DNA of 64,000 bases, from NCBI RefSeq assembly GCF_031458235.1, contig NZ_JAVDYB010000001.1:7961001-8025000 (forward strand), in the 5' to 3' direction. The position numbers and the translations under genes were made by a program. Positions 29,464 to 38,001 of this stretch are shown here, piece after piece. Numbering within the stretch: position 1 is the first letter of the stretch; each line of letters starts with the position of its first letter. The notes beneath the pieces are model-generated. The model had not been told where the DNA came from and did not search any database. It saw nothing but the letters and a program-made list of their open reading frames with translations. The stretch comes from Catenuloplanes atrovinosus. Lineage in GTDB: Bacteria; Actinomycetota; Actinomycetes; Mycobacteriales; Micromonosporaceae.

Positions 29464-30816
29464 TCAGGCGAGCTTGCTCTGCGCCTGGGAGATGAAGTCC
29501 TGTGCGGCCTGGGCCGGCGTGGCCTTGCCGTACTGGACGCTCTCCGCGATCGTCACCAGCAGCGTGCGGATCGCGGCGTGACCCTTCGGCGGCGGCGCCG
29601 GCGCGGCACCGAACTGCGGCGTGATCTGGGTCTCGAACGCCAGCGACGCCTTCTGGTTCGCGTCGGTCAGCGTGGCCTCGACCTCCTTGCGCAGGTCCAG
29701 GTTCGGCGTGATGCCGCGCTCGATGCCGAGCGTCTTCGCGGCCGTGGCGTCGTTCACGAAGAAGTTGATCACGTCGGCGACCACGTCCGGGTGCTCGGTC
29801 CTGGACGAGCCGGACCAGTACATCGAGGCGCGCGCCCACTGACCGTTCGGATTGCCCGGGTACGCGACCAGGCCGAGCTGGTCCTTGGTGTTCTTGGACA
29901 GCGCGGCCAACTGGTTCGACCAGACCCAGCTGGTGGCGGCCTTGCCGGTCACCACGAGCTGCTTGGTCGCGTCCGAGCTGTTGCCCTCGTGGATCACGTC
30001 GGCGGTCGGCGTGGCGCCGGAGTCACGCGCGCCCTTCCACAGCTCGAACCAGCGGGTCAGGTCCTCGGCCGTGAAGCCCAGCTCCTTGCCGTTGTAGAAC
30101 TCCTTGCCCTGCTGGCGCAGCCACACCCAGAGCGCCTTGTAGTCCGCGCTCGGGTCCATCGTGCCGGGCAGCTTGCCGCCGGACTTGTCGCTCACCTGCT
30201 TCGCCCAGGTGATGAAGGCCTCCCAGGTCATGCCGGTGGTCGGCTCCGCGACGCCGAACTCCTGGAGCTTGGACCTGTTGTAGATCAGGCCGGGCGTGTT
30301 CTCCGCCAGCGCGACGCCGGCCTGCTTGCCGTCGACCACGCCGTACTTCGCCAGGCTCTCCGGGAACTTGGACAGGTCGAGCGACTTGTCCTCCACGTAC
30401 GGCGTGAGGTCCAGCGTGACCTTGCGCTCGGCCAGCTCGGAGAGCATGTTGTCATCGAGCTGGAAGAGGTCCGGCGCGTTCCCGCCGGCCGCCTGCGTGG
30501 ACAGCTTGTCCAGGTAGCCCTGGTTGCCCTGGAACGTGGTCACGAACGTGACGTTCGGGTGGGCGGCGGTGTAGGCGTCGAGCACCTTCTTCGTGGTCTC
30601 GGCGCGCGAGTCGTCGCCCCACCAGAAGACGCTGAGCTCGACCTTCTCGTTCGGATCGGTGCCGGCGCTGTCGCCGCTGTCTCCGCAGGCAGCGGCGCCG
30701 AAGATGAGCGGAAGCGCGACCGCGGTCGCGGCCAGGCCGCGAAGAACACGGCCAATTTTGAGGGTACGGTGAGGGCGCGCGGGCAGCGCGCTCTCCGGAT
30801 GTGTGGCGGGGTGCAT
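29464..30816 (-). CDS. Extracellular sugar-binding lipoprotein of the ABC importer
   Basis: 450 residues, family 1 solute-binding protein. Signal peptide with lipobox (PLIFGAAACG), so the mature N-terminal Cys is lipid-anchored. The domain follows with VELSVFWWGDDSRAETTKKV and the hinge TPGLIYNRSKLQEFGVAEP. Trp-rich patches (ADYKALWVWLRQQ, SWVWSNQ) suit stacking against sugar rings. ATG 30816 was chosen; AAGGAG lies 12 nt upstream, and a GTG nearer to it is possible. It starts 20 bp after the LacI stop codon, so the two are likely co-transcribed. Confidence 0.93.
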   Translation of the reverse strand: MHPATHPESALPARPHRTLKIGRVLRGLAATAVALPLIFGAAACGDSGDSAGTDPNEKVELSVFWWGDDSRAETTKKVLDAYTAAHPNVTFVTTFQGNQGYLDKLSTQAAGGNAPDLFQLDDNMLSELAERKVTLDLTPYVEDKSLDLSKFPESLAKYGVVDGKQAGVALAENTPGLIYNRSKLQEFGVAEPTTGMTWEAFITWAKQVSDKSGGKLPGTMDPSADYKALWVWLRQQGKEFYNGKELGFTAEDLTRWFELWKGARDSGATPTADVIHEGNSSDATKQLVVTGKAATSWVWSNQLAALSKNTKDQLGLVAYPGNPNGQWARASMYWSGSSRTEHPDVVADVINFFVNDATAAKTLGIERGITPNLDLRKEVEATLTDANQKASLAFETQITPQFGAAPAPPPKGHAAIRTLLVTIAESVQYGKATPAQAAQDFISQAQSKLA

Positions 30817-30836
30817 TCTTGCGCTCACTCCTTGGG

Positions 30837-31922
30837 CTAGGAGGCGACAACTTCCGGGAGAGGCGCGACCGCGCCGCCCGGGTCCGCAGTGCCATGCGGG
30901 CCCGGGCCCGTTGAGTCGCGTATGACCAACTGGGTCTGCAGCGTTACCTGTGCGGTGGTGCGGCGGTCGTCGACGGGAACGGTCCCGGTGGCGCCGCGTC
31001 CGACGCGACCCGGCCAGGAGCCGTCCTGTTGCAGGAGCATGTCGACGGCCGCCCGTCCGGCAGCCGCCGTGGGGTTGGCCACCGTCGTCAATCTGGGCCG
31101 GGTCAGCCGGCTGAGCGTGATGTCGTCGATGCCGACCACGCTCACCTCGGCCGGGACCGCGATGCCGAGCGAGTCGAGCCCTTCCATCAGCCCGATCGCC
31201 ATCAGGTCGTTGTAGGCCAGCACGGCCGTCACCTCGGCCCGGCGCACCTGCTCGGCCATCGCCTGGCCGCCGCGCTCGGTCGGCGGGTTCGGCCCGAGCA
31301 CGGTCAGCTCCGCGTCGCCGGCGCGGGCCGCCGCGGTGGCGGACCGGCGGATCTCCCGGCTGGTCCACGAGCCGCGCGGGCCGGAGAGCAGCGCCAGGTC
31401 GCGGTGGCCGAGGGAGATCAGGTGCTCGACCGCGAGCCGGGCGCCCTGGCCGACGTCCATCACCACCGACGGCAGGCCGGCCACCTGGCGGTTGATCACG
31501 ACCAGCGGGACCTCGCGGGACAGCTGCTCGATCAGGCTGTTGCTCATGCGCGGGCTGCACAGCAGGATGCCGTCCACCTGCTTGGCGAGCGCGTGGACCA
31601 GCTCCTCCTCGACGGCCGGGTCCTCATTCGTATCCGTGACGAAGATGTGGTAGTCCCGCTGCCGGGCCTGGGTCTCGGCCGCCTTGATGAGCAGCGGGAA
31701 GAACGGGTTCGAGATGTCCGGGACGATCAGGCCCATGTTGTGCGTGCGGCCGGTGATCAGCGCGCGCGCCGCCCGGTTGGGCCGGTAGCCCAGCGACTCC
31801 GCACACGCGAGCACGCGACTGCGCGTGTCCGGGTTGACCAGGTGCGGCGCCGAGAAGGTGCGCGAGACGGTGGAGATGTGCACCCCCGAGGCCCGGGCAA
31901 CGTCTCGGATCGTGGCTGGCAC
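30837..31922 (-). CDS. LacI family transcriptional repressor
   Basis: 361 residues. The N-terminal LacI helix-turn-helix is clear (TIRDVARASGVHISTVSRTF), with the hinge LGYRPNRAARALITGRT. The periplasmic-binding-protein-like effector domain follows (MGLIVPDISNPFFPLLIKAA; GIDDITLSRLTRPRLTTV). It should repress the importer operon and the divergent acid-sugar operon. A consensus promoter with an operator-like box in its spacer lies at 31975-32003, consistent with autoregulation. GTG 31922 gives the family N-terminus. Confidence 0.94.
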   Translation of the reverse strand: MPATIRDVARASGVHISTVSRTFSAPHLVNPDTRSRVLACAESLGYRPNRAARALITGRTHNMGLIVPDISNPFFPLLIKAAETQARQRDYHIFVTDTNEDPAVEEELVHALAKQVDGILLCSPRMSNSLIEQLSREVPLVVINRQVAGLPSVVMDVGQGARLAVEHLISLGHRDLALLSGPRGSWTSREIRRSATAAARAGDAELTVLGPNPPTERGGQAMAEQVRRAEVTAVLAYNDLMAIGLMEGLDSLGIAVPAEVSVVGIDDITLSRLTRPRLTTVANPTAAAGRAAVDMLLQQDGSWPGRVGRGATGTVPVDDRRTTAQVTLQTQLVIRDSTGPGPHGTADPGGAVAPLPEVVAS

Positions 31923-31974
31923 GCGAACCCCTTCGTGGTCATCGATGGTGTGGCCGTCGTCACGTGGATGGCCA

Positions 31975-32003
31975 ATTAATGCAAACGGTTGTGCCTATGT
32001 CAA
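31975..32003 (-). promoter_or_regulatory. lacI promoter with operator-like box in the spacer
   Basis: Minus strand: TTGACA (31998-32003), exactly 17 nt, ATTAAT (31975-31980), a near-perfect vegetative promoter. The spacer contains GCAAACGGTTGT (31981-31992, plus strand), a LacI-family half-palindrome with central CG. Repressor bound there would block the polymerase. Confidence 0.75.
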
Positions 32004-32027
32004 TGGACGTTTATTGCGGAACTATTG

Positions 32028-32041
32028 CGGAAGCGCTCCCA
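32028..32041. promoter_or_regulatory. Candidate LacI-family operator
   Basis: CGGAAGCGCTCCCA, a near-palindrome with central GC/CG steps. It closely resembles the CebR-type operator TGGGAGCGCTCCCA of actinobacterial cellobiose regulators. It lies between the divergent lacI and uxaC genes. Confidence 0.6.
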
Positions 32042-32129
32042 AGGGGATCATGCATGCGGGCAAAATCGGACAAAGTCGGTCTCTTTGTGTTCGACCGTTG
32101 ACGGACAGCTACCCCTCATGGTTTCTTCG

Positions 32130-32145
32130 CTGCAAACCTTTGCAG
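32130..32145. promoter_or_regulatory. Perfect palindrome CTGCAAACCTTTGCAG before uxaC
   Basis: 7-bp arms around a CC centre, close to the generic LacI-family operator TGCAAACGTTTGCA. It is 58 nt upstream of uxaC and just downstream of TTGACG (32098-32103), so it could control the acid-sugar operon. Confidence 0.6.
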
Positions 32146-32202
32146 TTATGGAAAGCGATGTAACACGAAGAACGCCCGAGTGAACCCCCTCTGAGGAGCC
32201 TC

Positions 32203-33618
32203 GTGTCCGACCTCCTTCTGCCCGCCGAGCCCACCCAGCGCGGCATCGCCCGAGAGCTGTACGCGCTGGCGGCCGAACAGCCGATCATCTCGCCGCACGG
32301 CCACGTGGACCCCGGCCTGCTCGCGGACGACGCGCCGTTCCCCGACCCGGCCCGGCTGATCATCGTGCCCGACCACTACGTCACCCGGATGCTGCTCAGC
32401 CAGGGCATTCCCCCGGCGGAGCTGGGCGTGCCCGCGCGCGACGGCACGCGGACGGCCACGGACGGGCGAACGATCTGGCGGCGCTTCGCGGAGCACTGGC
32501 ACCTGTTCCGCGGCACGCCGTCGCGGCTGTGGCTGGAGCGGACGTTCGAGACCGTGTTCGGCGTGACCGACCGGCTCGGCCCGGACACCGCCGACGCGAT
32601 CTACGACCGGATCTCCGCGAGTTTGGACACGCCGGAGTTCCGCCCGCGCGCGCTGTTCGAGCGCTTCAACATCGAGGTGCTGGCCACCACGGAGTCGCCG
32701 CTGGACGACCTGTCCCGGCACGCCAAGCTGGCGGAGGACGGCTGGGGCGGGCCCGGTGGCCGGGTGATCACCACCTTCCGGCCGGACAACGTGGTCGACA
32801 TGGAGTTCGAGGACTGGGCCGGCAACGTGGCCCGGCTCGGCGAGATCACCGGCGAGGACACCGGGACGTACCGCGGATATCTGCACGCCCTCCGGGCGCG
32901 GCGCCGGGACTTCATCGCGGCCGGCGCGACCAGCACCGACCACGGGCACCTGACCGCGCGCACGCTGCTGCTCACCCCGGTCGAGGCGGCCGCGCTCTAC
33001 GCGCGCGGGCTGTCCGGGCGGGCGACGCCGGCGGACGCGGAGGCGTTCCGCGCGCACATGCTGGTCGAGATGGCGCGGATGTCCATCGAGGACGGTCTGG
33101 TCATGCAGCTGCACCCGGGCGCGTTCCGCAACCACAACCGGTGGCTCTACGACACGCACGGCCGCGACGTGGGCGGCGACGTTCCGCACGCGGTCGAGTT
33201 CGTGCACGGGCTGAAGCCGCTGCTCGACGCGTACGGCAACGACCCGCGGCTGCGGCTGGTGCTGTTCACGCTGGACGAGGACACCTTCACCCGGGAGCTC
33301 GCTCCGCTGGCCGGCGGCTACGCGGCGCTCTACCTCGGCGCGCCGTGGTGGTTCCTGGACTCGCCCGAGGTGATGCGCCGGTTCCGCGAGGCGGTCACCG
33401 AGACCGCGGGCTTCTACAACACGTCCGGCTTCGTGGACGACACGCGCGCGTTCTGCTCGATCCCGGTGCGGCACGACGTGGCCCGCCGCATCGACGCCGG
33501 GTTCCTGGCCCGGCTGGTCGCCGAGCACCGCCTGCCGCTCGACGAGGCGGCCGAGACGATCGTCGACCTCGCCTACCGGCTGCCCAAGAAGATCTTCAAA
33601 ATCGGAGAGAAGCTGTGA
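32203..33618 (+). CDS. uxaC: Glucuronate/galacturonate isomerase
   Basis: 471 residues, full length. It interconverts D-glucuronate and D-fructuronate (or D-galacturonate and D-tagaturonate). Amidohydrolase-fold metal ligands H32 and H34 (SPHGHVDPG). Further conserved segments are WHLFRGTPSRLWLERTFETVFG, QLHPGAFRNHNRWLYDTHGRD and FCSIPVRHDVARR. GTG 32203 follows GAGGAG. The stop overlaps the next gene's GTG by 4 nt. First gene of the acid-sugar operon. Confidence 0.95.
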   Translation: MSDLLLPAEPTQRGIARELYALAAEQPIISPHGHVDPGLLADDAPFPDPARLIIVPDHYVTRMLLSQGIPPAELGVPARDGTRTATDGRTIWRRFAEHWHLFRGTPSRLWLERTFETVFGVTDRLGPDTADAIYDRISASLDTPEFRPRALFERFNIEVLATTESPLDDLSRHAKLAEDGWGGPGGRVITTFRPDNVVDMEFEDWAGNVARLGEITGEDTGTYRGYLHALRARRRDFIAAGATSTDHGHLTARTLLLTPVEAAALYARGLSGRATPADAEAFRAHMLVEMARMSIEDGLVMQLHPGAFRNHNRWLYDTHGRDVGGDVPHAVEFVHGLKPLLDAYGNDPRLRLVLFTLDEDTFTRELAPLAGGYAALYLGAPWWFLDSPEVMRRFREAVTETAGFYNTSGFVDDTRAFCSIPVRHDVARRIDAGFLARLVAEHRLPLDEAAETIVDLAYRLPKKIFKIGEKL

Positions 33619-34928
33619 CCACCATTCTCGCGGTCGAGGTGCACGACGTGCGGTTCCCCACGTCGGACTCGGCGGACGGTTCCGACGCGATCAACCGTGG
33701 CGACTACTCGGCCACCTACGTGGAGCTGCGGACCGATACGGCCCACGTCGGGGCGGGCTTCACGTTCACCAACGGCCGGGGCAACGAGATCACCTGCGCG
33801 GCCGTGCGCGCGCTGGCCCGGCACGTGACCGGCAAGACGCTGGAGGAGATCGTCGCGGAGCCGGTGGCGTTCTGGCGGTCGCTCTCCGCGGACGCGCAGC
33901 TGCGCTGGCTCGGGCCGGAGAAGGGCGTCATCCACATGGCGACCGGCGCGCTGGTCAACGCGGTGTGGGACCTGCGGGCCAAGGTCGAGGGCAAGCCGCT
34001 GTGGCGCCTGCTGGCCGAGATGCCGACGGCGGAACTGGTCGCGTCGATCGACTTCCACCACATCACGGACGCGATCACACCGGCGGAGGCGGCCGCGATC
34101 CTGGACAAGGGCCGGGTCGGGCTGGAGGAGCGGCTGGCTCTCATCACGCAGGACGGGTTCCCCTCCTACACCACCTCGGTCGGCTGGCTCGGCTACCCGG
34201 ACGAGAAGGTGCGCGCGCTGAGCCGGGCCGCGTTCGCCGAGGGCTGGCGGGCCGTGAAGATGAAGGTCGGCGGCCCGATCGAGGACGACGTGCGCCGGGC
34301 CCGGATCATCCGCGAGGAGGTCGGCCCGGAGACGCGGCTGATGATGGACGCGAACCAGGTGTGGGACGTCGACGAGGCGATCGCGAACATGGCGCGGCTG
34401 GCCGAGTTCGACCCGTACTGGATCGAGGAGCCGACACACGCGGACGACGTGCTCGGGCACGCCCGCATCCAGCGCGCGGTGGCGCCGATCCGGGTGGCGA
34501 CCGGCGAGGTCGCGGCGAACCGGGTGATCTTCAAGCAGCTCCTGCAGGCCGAGGCGATCGGCGTCATGCAGATCGACGCGTGCCGGGTCGGCGGCGTCAA
34601 CGAGGTGCTGTCGGAGATCGTGATGGCCGCGAAGTTCGGCGTGCCGGTCTGCCCGCATGCGGGCGGCGTGGGGCTGTGCGAGTACGTGCAGCACCTGGCG
34701 ATCTTCGACTACCTGCGGGTGAGCGCGTCGCTGGACGGCCGGATGGTGGAGTACGTCGACCACCTGCACGAGCACTTCGTCGACCCGGTCCGCACGGTCT
34801 CCGGCAGGTACGTGTTGCCGGAGCAGCCCGGATACAGCGCGGAGATGAAGCCGGAGTCGGTCGCGGAGTACAGCTTCCCGGACGGCCCGATCTGGAGCGC
34901 CCGACTGGCGGACGGGGTGGAGGCATGA
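33615..34928 (+). CDS. L-fuconate dehydratase-like enolase superfamily enzyme
   Basis: 437 residues, mandelate-racemase subgroup of the enolase superfamily. The N-terminal capping domain (VRFPTSDSADGSDAIN) is characteristic of L-fuconate dehydratase. The barrel has the KMKVGG acid-base Lys pair, metal ligands in MMDANQVWDVDEA and WIEEPTHADD, and the His-containing PHAGGVGLCEYVQHLA. FucD dehydrates L-fuconate to 2-keto-3-deoxy-L-fuconate. Between uxaC and a fructuronate reductase one would expect mannonate dehydratase, so its true substrate here is uncertain. Its stop overlaps an ATG that opens a repeat-encoded small frame. Confidence 0.85.
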   Translation: MTTILAVEVHDVRFPTSDSADGSDAINRGDYSATYVELRTDTAHVGAGFTFTNGRGNEITCAAVRALARHVTGKTLEEIVAEPVAFWRSLSADAQLRWLGPEKGVIHMATGALVNAVWDLRAKVEGKPLWRLLAEMPTAELVASIDFHHITDAITPAEAAAILDKGRVGLEERLALITQDGFPSYTTSVGWLGYPDEKVRALSRAAFAEGWRAVKMKVGGPIEDDVRRARIIREEVGPETRLMMDANQVWDVDEAIANMARLAEFDPYWIEEPTHADDVLGHARIQRAVAPIRVATGEVAANRVIFKQLLQAEAIGVMQIDACRVGGVNEVLSEIVMAAKFGVPVCPHAGGVGLCEYVQHLAIFDYLRVSASLDGRMVEYVDHLHEHFVDPVRTVSGRYVLPEQPGYSAEMKPESVAEYSFPDGPIWSARLADGVEA

Positions 34929-35152
34929 GCGAGCTTGCGAGCGAATCATTGGCTCAGCGCCGACCACGACGTGACCGCGGCGTGGATGAGCAACCCGGCA
35001 TTCGTGAGCTTGCGAGCGAATCATCGGCTCAGTGCCGGCCACGACGTGACCGCGGCGTGGATGAGCAACCCGGCATTCGTGAGCTTGCGAGCGAATCATC
35101 GGCTCAGCGCCGACCACGACGTGACCGCGGCGCGAAGGGAAGTCCGGCATGA
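34925..35152 (+). repeat. 75-bp tandem repeats forming a 75-codon frame between two operon genes
   Basis: Two full units (34931-35005, 35006-35080) and a partial third (35081-35137) repeat with period 75 bp, exactly 25 codons. The frame opens with ATG 34925, overlapping the fucD-like stop (ATGA). It ends at TGA 35152, overlapping the next ATG at 35149. The predicted peptide repeats ELASESSAQRRPRRDRGVDE plus QPGIR. Codons such as CTT, TTG, TCA, GAA, CAA and ATT are unlike the neighbouring genes. Core sequence is shared with 10874-10939. It is either a REP-type element that preserves frame or a small repetitive gene; no family is known to me. Confidence 0.8.
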
Positions 35153-36639
35153 CCAGCACGGTGGGGGTGGCGCGGCTGGGGATCGGGGCGATCGCGTCGT
35201 TGCCGATCGAGAGCCGGCCGCTGGTCCGGCCGGACGAGATCAGGTCCGGCATCGTGCACCTCGGGCTCGGCGCGTTCCACCGGGCGCACCAGGCGGTCTA
35301 CACCGAGGAGGCGATCTCCGCGGGTGGCGGGGACTGGGGCATCGTCGGGGTCGCGCCGCGCAGCACCGGGGTGTTCGACCGGCTGCGGGCGCAGGACAAC
35401 CTGTTCAGCGTGACCACGCTGGGGGCGCACACCTCGCGGACCCGCGTGATCGGCGCGCTGTCCGAGGTGCGGCACGCGGCGAGCGATCCGGCCGCGATCG
35501 TGGCGCTGCTGGCCGACCCGCGGATCCGGGTGGTGACGCTGACCGTGACGGAGAAGGCGTACCAGCTGGATCCGGTCACCGGCGAGCTGCTGGCGGACGA
35601 GGAGGTGGCCGCGGACCTGACCACGGACCGGCCGCCGCGGACCGTGCCCGGCCTGCTGATCCGCGGCCTGCTGGCCCGCGCCGCCGCGGACGCCGGGCCG
35701 ATCACGCTGCTGAGCTGCGACAACCTCCCGTCGAACGGGCGGCGCACGCACGGCCTGGTCGCCGCCGGGCTGGCGTTCGCCGCGGCGGGCGACGCGGCGA
35801 GCTGGGTGGACCGCAACGTCACGTTCCCGAACTCGATGGTGGACCGGATCGTGCCCGCGTCCACGCCGGAGACGCTGGCCACCGCGGCGGCGGCGCTGGG
35901 CGTCGAGGATCAGGCCGCGGTCGCGGCCGAGCCGTACATCCAGTGGGTGATCGAGGACCGGTTCCCGGGCGGGCGGCCGGCCTGGGAGCGGGCCGGCGCG
36001 ATCATGACGGATGACGCGGGGCAGTGGGAGCGGCTGAAGCTGCGCACGCTGAACGGTGTCCACTCCGCGCTGGCCTACCTGGGCGCGCTGGCCGGGAAGG
36101 AGACCATCGCGGAGTCGCTGGCGCTGCCCGGCATGGAGGCCACGCTGCGCCGGCTGATCGCGGAGGACATCGCGGAGAGTTTCGAGCCGCCGGACGGGGT
36201 CTCCATCACCGGGTACGGCGACGAGGTGCTCGCCCGGTTCGCCAACCCGGTGATCCTGCACCGTACGCACCAGGTCGCCATGGACGGCACGCAGAAGCTG
36301 CCGCAGCGCATCCTGCACACGATCCTGGACCGCCGGGCCGCGGGCGGGGACGCGCGCTGGGCCACGCTGGTGGTCGCCGCGTGGATGCGGTTCGCGCAGG
36401 GTGCGGCGGACGACGGCACCGCGCTGCCGCTGAACGACCCGCTGGCCGACCGGATCCGGACCGTGCTGGCGGACACGCCGTCCGAGCCCGCGGCCGTGGT
36501 CGACGCGCTGCTGCACATCGACTCGGTCTTCCCGGCCGCGCTGGTCGCCGACGACGAGGTGCGCGCGTCGATCACGGCCTGGCTGACCGACCTGACCCGG
36601 CACGGCGCGGTGGCCACGGTCGAGGCGGCGGGCAGGTGA
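35149..36639 (+). CDS. Mannitol dehydrogenase family protein, probable fructuronate/tagaturonate reductase
   Basis: 496 residues, the length of UxuB/polyol long-chain dehydrogenases. NAD(P)-binding N-terminal domain (GIVHLGLGAFHRAHQAVYTEEA). Catalytic-domain Lys-Asn-His pattern in KLRTLNGVHSALAYLGALAG and the segment TVTEKAYQLDPVTG. With uxaC upstream it should reduce D-fructuronate to D-mannonate (UxuB) or tagaturonate to altronate. ATG 35149 overlaps the end of the small repeat frame by 4 nt. Confidence 0.88.
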   Translation: MTSTVGVARLGIGAIASLPIESRPLVRPDEIRSGIVHLGLGAFHRAHQAVYTEEAISAGGGDWGIVGVAPRSTGVFDRLRAQDNLFSVTTLGAHTSRTRVIGALSEVRHAASDPAAIVALLADPRIRVVTLTVTEKAYQLDPVTGELLADEEVAADLTTDRPPRTVPGLLIRGLLARAAADAGPITLLSCDNLPSNGRRTHGLVAAGLAFAAAGDAASWVDRNVTFPNSMVDRIVPASTPETLATAAAALGVEDQAAVAAEPYIQWVIEDRFPGGRPAWERAGAIMTDDAGQWERLKLRTLNGVHSALAYLGALAGKETIAESLALPGMEATLRRLIAEDIAESFEPPDGVSITGYGDEVLARFANPVILHRTHQVAMDGTQKLPQRILHTILDRRAAGGDARWATLVVAAWMRFAQGAADDGTALPLNDPLADRIRTVLADTPSEPAAVVDALLHIDSVFPAALVADDEVRASITAWLTDLTRHGAVATVEAAGR

Positions 36640-36646
36640 GCGGCCG

Positions 36647-37819
36647 GTGAAGCGGGTGGCGCTGATCGGCGCGAGCGGGCACGGGCTCTCGCACCGCCGC
36701 AACCTGGCCCGGCTGGCCGCCGCCGGCCGGGTCGAGATCGCGGCGTTCGCGGACCCGCGCCCGCCGGTGCCGGAGCCGGACGCCCCGATCCCGGCCGGCA
36801 CCCGGATCTTCACCGGCCACGCGGAGATGCTGCGCGAGATCCGGCCGGACGCGGTGGTGATCTGCACGCCGCCGCACACGCACCGCGAGATCGCCACGGA
36901 CGCGCTGGAGGCCGGCGCGGACGTGCTGCTGGAGAAGCCGCCGGTGATGTCGCTGGCCGAGCACCGGGCGCTGGCGGCGGTGGCCGCGCGCACCGGGCGG
37001 GCGCTCCAGATCGGGTTTCAGGCGCTCGGTTCGGCCGCGCTGGACGAGCTGCGCGCCGCGATGGCGGACGGCCGGCTGGGCGAGGTCACCGGCATCGCCG
37101 CGCTGGCGTCCTGGCAGCGGCCGGACGCGTACTACGCGCGGACGCCGTGGGCGGGCCGGCGCACCGTGAACGGCCGCCCGTCGCTGGACGGCGCGATCGC
37201 GAACCCGCTGGCGCACGCGCTGATGCAGGCCCTGGCGCTCGCGCCGGACCCCGTGCCGGTCGCGCTGGAGCTGGAGCGGTACCGCACCCGCCCGATCGAG
37301 GTGGACGACACCGCGAGCCTGCGCGTGTCGTTCGCCGCCGGGCCGCCGGTGCTGATGGCGGTGACGCTCTGCGGCGAGGACTTCATCCGCGGCGAGATCG
37401 TCGTGCACGGTACGCACGGCCGGGCGGTGCTGGAGTACCCGACCGACCGGCTGCTGCTGCCCGGCGACGACGCGCCCCGCCAGGTGCCCGGCCGCCGTGA
37501 CCTGCTGGAGAACCTGCTCGACGACCCGGGGCACCTGATCGCGCCGCTGGCCCGGACCGCGCCGTTCACCGCGGTGCTGGAGGCGGTGCAGGCCGCGCCA
37601 CTCCCGGACCCGGTCGACGCGGCGCTGGTCGACTCCGTGGGCGCGCCGCCGGGCCGGGTGCACGTGATCCGGGGCGTCAACGCGGCGCTGCGGGCCGCGG
37701 CGGAACGGCCGGGACTGCTCTCCGAGGTGGGGGTCGGCTGGGCGCGGGCGCCGTGGCGCACCACGATCGGCGGATTGCCGGCACGGGACCTGCAAACGGG
37801 AGGCAAAGCGGCCCGGTAA
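36647..37819 (+). CDS. Gfo/Idh/MocA family oxidoreductase
   Basis: 390 residues. N-terminal Rossmann domain (KRVALIGASGHGLSHRRNL), the family EKP motif in LLEKPPVMSLAEHRALA, and the C-terminal sheet domain with the SLDGAIANPLAHALMQ segment. These NAD(P)-dependent enzymes act on sugars, inositols and uronates. Here it may oxidise or reduce a pathway sugar acid or remodel a methyl- or O-linked substrate. GTG 36647 is 7 bp after the previous stop. Last gene of the acid-sugar operon. Confidence 0.85.
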   Translation: MKRVALIGASGHGLSHRRNLARLAAAGRVEIAAFADPRPPVPEPDAPIPAGTRIFTGHAEMLREIRPDAVVICTPPHTHREIATDALEAGADVLLEKPPVMSLAEHRALAAVAARTGRALQIGFQALGSAALDELRAAMADGRLGEVTGIAALASWQRPDAYYARTPWAGRRTVNGRPSLDGAIANPLAHALMQALALAPDPVPVALELERYRTRPIEVDDTASLRVSFAAGPPVLMAVTLCGEDFIRGEIVVHGTHGRAVLEYPTDRLLLPGDDAPRQVPGRRDLLENLLDDPGHLIAPLARTAPFTAVLEAVQAAPLPDPVDAALVDSVGAPPGRVHVIRGVNAALRAAAERPGLLSEVGVGWARAPWRTTIGGLPARDLQTGGKAAR

Positions 37820-37845
37820 CCAATACGGACAGAGTGGTCCACACT

Positions 37846-37863
37846 CCGGCGATTGTTCGCCGG
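37846..37863 (+). terminator. Hairpin after the Gfo/Idh/MocA gene
   Basis: CCGGCG and CGCCGG with a 6-nt ATTGTT loop, 27 nt after the stop codon. Short stem. Confidence 0.45.
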
Positions 37864-37913
37864 TCAATGGGCCATGCCTCTTTTATGTGCAACTAACCTG
37901 CATATTCGTTTTA

Positions 37914-37943
37914 TTGACTCTCATCCACGTAAATATCTACGTT
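37914..37943 (+). promoter_or_regulatory. Promoter of the first pectate lyase
   Basis: TTGACT (37914-37919), an 18-nt spacer and TACGTT (37938-37943) in an unusually AT-rich stretch. ACGTA/TACGT form a small inverted repeat over the -10 region, and GCGTT/AACGC lie just downstream; either could be an operator. Confidence 0.55.
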
Positions 37944-38001
37944 GAGCCCAGATGTTTCGCGTTCGTAAACGCATTCGTGTGGCGCTCAGGTGGAGAGATC
38001 A

